This document shows, one piece after another, positions 60,691-64,000 of a DNA stretch of 64,000 bases. The notes beneath the pieces are model-generated. The model saw nothing but the letters and a program-made list of their open reading frames with translations. It did not search any database and was not told the origin of the DNA. The position numbers were made by a program, and so were the translations under genes. The number at the start of each line of letters is the position of its first letter. Position 1 is the first letter of the stretch. Source of the stretch: Eunapius fragilis (Eukaryota; Porifera; Demospongiae; Spongillida; Spongillidae); the NCBI GenBank assembly GCA_963681505.1, contig OY811971.1, forward strand, positions 11,421,242 through 11,485,241. The letters are read 5' to 3'.

Positions 60691-63600
60691 TTAATTTTTT
60701 AACACCCAAATCATTGTTGCATCGCAGGTTTCCCCTCTTTCATTTAACTCAATCCAGACGTATTGTGAAAAATTTCTAGGTACTTTTGCTTAATTCGACT
60801 TGATAAGACCGTATATAGGCTTTTAGGTTTTTTGTGTATCAAAGCGAGTCCTCCAGCAAATTCTAAAGCTAATGGTGCAATTTTCAGTGCTTAAAAGTGT
60901 TAGTGTCCCGAGTTATGAGTTCCCAAGAAGCAGAAGACGACCCGCCCATTATTTTTGGAAGGAGAACGAGGACAGCTGTATTTTTCGTTCTCGACAACCA
61001 CGCGGTTCTACGACGTGAAACAAAACAAAACTACTCAGTTTTGACTTCTAGATCGATTGACGCAACAAGTTAGACGATCCGATCGTCGGGAGCGAAGCTA
61101 CAGTAGGGTTGCGGGATTTTAATTAAATTCATAGTCGGGGTCAAAACCTATATGTCAGTCTCTAGCGAGACTTCCGATAGTGTGGAAGGTGGCTTTAGAT
61201 GCCAAACGAGATTAGGCAACAATAAACGTGTTAATTTGCAGCTGTCACAATAGTAATGGATTGTACAGTCTTGGTTTTGTCAATGTCATGCTTGTTCAAC
61301 ATGCTGAGCGCTAGCCCGGTGCACTCCGAATTGATGTGAAAATACACGTATGAAAGGCAATTGGTTCCAACTGGAAGTCTCATGGGCTCAACATCCACAC
61401 TATGGTGGAGTTTTATGCTTCTTTGATTCCGGCACAACCTTCATAGCTATGTACTTTTTATGACTGGCAGATTGAATATTTCTTTGTAATTGATCGTGCT
61501 GCATGTTAGGTCGCTTGCTTTAATGTCAGTGTTCCTGTACCTGTACAGCTGATATGCATACTTTGTACAACCGGTTATCGATACCGAGTTGTGCCATGCA
61601 TGTATCGGTCTATAACAGATATTCTGGTCACTGTTCCCAGTGCTGTGTTTGAAAGGCTAATAAGGTAAATTGTCACGTGACCTAGCTAAAAGGCAGTCAG
61701 CATAAAAACACAATGCACCAAATATTCAACAAAGGTGTAAGTTTTGAAACCCAATCTGATCCCAGCATTATTCGCTGGTTGTCTCAAATCACATTCCACG
61801 TGCTGGAGACGTTCAACAAGCTGATAGTAGCATTCCTCTTGACATCTGGTACAAGGAGGACCCTAGCTGGCTGCTTCAAACCTCTGATATTTCATGAGAG
61901 CAAAAGGATGCTTCAGGTGAGATCTGAACTGATCCCAAAAGTGACGATCAGGTCGCTATTACATGAACAACTTCTTAACAAATTTTTGTCACCAAGCTAC
62001 TTTTATACGCAAACTCCTTTAAGCTATGATCGCAGTATTTGATGCAATGGATAGGGCACAGGTTTTATATTAGCAAAATAGCACTGTCATTGTCATCTCT
62101 TGTTTTACAAAGGAGGTAGAGCACATTCCAATGTTTTTGAATTGCAATGGAGCACATGCGGTACATTTCAAAATTTCGTGGCATAGATCTCTTTCAATGG
62201 ACTGAAACAGTCGTGAGTGAGGAACGAAGTTTTACAACACTGGTGCAGATGGAATTCATGCATTTCTGTTAGTAACTTGCATTGATAGGTAAAGCAGCAA
62301 CAGATGCAATGAATCTGTAATCCTATCACAACTTTGCTCCTAACATTGACAGCATCATCTTGCAACCTTGCTTGGTCCGTTGCTAGATCCTTATTTCCTC
62401 AAACTTTGCCATAACACATAACAGACTAGGCAACATACCCTGTATGCTTCTGGTTTGCACTAGCAACGCATTCCTTGCTAGCAATGGGTTCCTTGCCAGC
62501 AACAGGTTTATCGGCCTTTTGCAATGATCAGATTTATAACCCCCACCTGCATGATCATGATCAATTTGATTAAATCTGCAATGCCTATCCCAATTATTAC
62601 TAACCAAATTAGGGATCTATTAGTTTATGATGGTGACTACATCGCTGAAAGCTTTTGCAAGGGTCTAGAAATTATATTTGGGTGACCTAGTTAACTAAGT
62701 TCACTGAGGGGATTCTATCAATGCAACTGCCATGTGCATCAGAAGCAAAACTAAAAAGATACTATGATACACTCACAAACACACGCACTCAATCCTTGTC
62801 GATTAATGAAGCATCTCTGTCAGGGCCATGTGATGTTACCGCCCGTATTACATCATTCAAAATGTATCGTTGGTTAACCGTTTCGAATATAATGTCAAAC
62901 ACAAAGTGAAAGCTAAGCGGGGCTGAGAATCAAAAATCTAAGTTGCATTGTCGACTGCATTCAAACACGCAATCCGTTGCATTGATAAAGTAGTGTTTTG
63001 CACCATCAAGCTCGAGCGAGCATGTCTCTCTGCATCACCAGGTCAAACATGGAGCGCACAATGCATGCCCAAATAGAATCAATCATAATATTCCTTTGTT
63101 CTATTCTCACAGATCATCCTTCATGTACTATACTCAGTTCTGATTCGTCACTTGCACGATTTAGCCTCCGATGTTTCCTTTTTCTGAACCGACAGTGTCA
63201 ATTAGAAATCCATTATCTCATACCATCATGTCCTGTAAGTGTTTCTTCTTTTCCGTGTCCACCAATCGATCGTCCGCTACTGGATACTCTTGTATCGGCA
63301 CTAATCAGTTGTGATGAGAGCGTTTTCCTAATATTCTCCGCTTGATAAAGATTGGTTGCATGCTCCCAATTACTAGTTACTGCTGTGAGAGAATCTTTTC
63401 TACCTTGCGCCATCTGAGAAACTGGCTAAGGTCCACTATGACCTGTAAACGGCTTTCTTCGCTAGTACTTATGAATATTTGTTACACACATCAGTAAACT
63501 ATGACACAGCGATGGAGTTCTTTCTCACGATGCACCCAAGAAGAATAGAACTATCAAATCTGCTTATGAAGTAGGGATAATTTCACATCCTATCCATCTA

Positions 63601-64000
63601 TGTTTAATTTATTTTGTATGCCTCATAGATTAGTCAGAGCCACTCCCCCTTGGCGCCCCTCTGTTTGATTAGCCCTCACACCCTCTCCCTTCTGAAACAC
63701 CTAGGGTCGCCTCTGTGTATGCATATGCAAGTTAAGAATGACATATTGGAATTGAGGCAAAGGTGGTGTATAAAGAAAGGGAACAAGGTTTTGGGGTCAC
63801 TAGAGGCCATCCTTGAGAAACGTTCAACGAAAGCGCATGCGAAACATGATAATTTTAAATACAATCATCACAGCATGAGGTTCTCCATACTGCATTCATC
63901 ATTTTTACCTCCAACCTCAAAAAATTTAAAGCCAACTAAGCCAATCCACGCACACAAAAGCCAAACGCACGACAAATGTACTCCGGAAGTTGATGTCACG
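60691..64000. other. Right end without a recognised gene
   Basis: The part 60890-61110 is the diverged relative of 17230-17480. An open frame at 61713-62042 (109 codons) ends in no known domain and may be chance. Short ORFs elsewhere (62998-63345, 62721-62909) have no family resemblance. If the ankyrin gene continues, I cannot see its exons here. Confidence 0.5.

Noticed and set aside
61713-62042. 109-codon ORF as a gene
   Set aside because: No recognised domain, no neighbouring exons in phase and no paralogue in the window; about the length expected by chance in 3 kb.

Overview
The window is eukaryotic, AT-rich, non-microbial DNA. Coding stretches are cut by many short introns (mostly 45-130 bp, GT...AG), and about two thirds of the sequence is transposon-derived or duplicated. 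A large ankyrin-repeat gene ending in a P-loop, BEN and PHD domains, hAT, Tc1/mariner, Gypsy and DIRS elements, dense foldback MITEs and many ACATGTACATGT-like palindromes fit a marine invertebrate. A demosponge is my best guess, but this is inference and no species-defining gene is present.

Layout. 1-650: 163-bp satellite. 1565-8760: a + strand multi-exon gene joining a PHD finger, a MULE-like DDE transposase, a complete USP (C19) deubiquitinase and an Ulp1-type (C48) protease. The transposase half carries frameshifts, a stop codon and an insertion, while the protease residues are intact. 9060-10130: 71-bp satellite. 10212-12699: a BEN-domain gene with frame breaks. 13490-14050: GC-rich DIRS-type retrotransposon fragment. 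14400-17035 and 17787-25935: two copies of one composite repeat carrying a proline-rich ORF and a 15-residue-repeat ORF. The second copy has been split by an intact Gypsy/Mag retrotransposon (18726-23477, TSD GTCAG) and by an unclassified 2.05-kb TIR element (23619-25671, TSD TACCG). 25935-26760: internally deleted hAT relic.

28310-58449: the ankyrin gene on the + strand. Each of at least 13 exons encodes exactly one ankyrin repeat in phase 0 with nearly identical flanking introns. The array has grown by tandem (~0.8 kb) and segmental (~2-3 kb) duplication. It ends in an exon with a final ankyrin repeat and the P-loop GDSGAGKST, as in Roc/ROCO-like or STAND proteins.

Inside intron space of that gene lies a dead minus-strand transposon-like gene (47065 to 35627) broken by insertions: a 3.0-kb hAT with 5-bp TSDs (43315-46339), and a miniature LTR retrotransposon with ~58-bp LTRs (36391-42483) whose own 3' LTR is split by a decayed Gypsy element (37257-42458). 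Removing each insertion with one TSD copy restores the reading frame at that junction, so the order of events can be read. 53394-60688 holds several Tc1/mariner-like non-autonomous elements, some nested, keeping only the N-terminal half of a transposase. In 60700-64000 I see no convincing gene.
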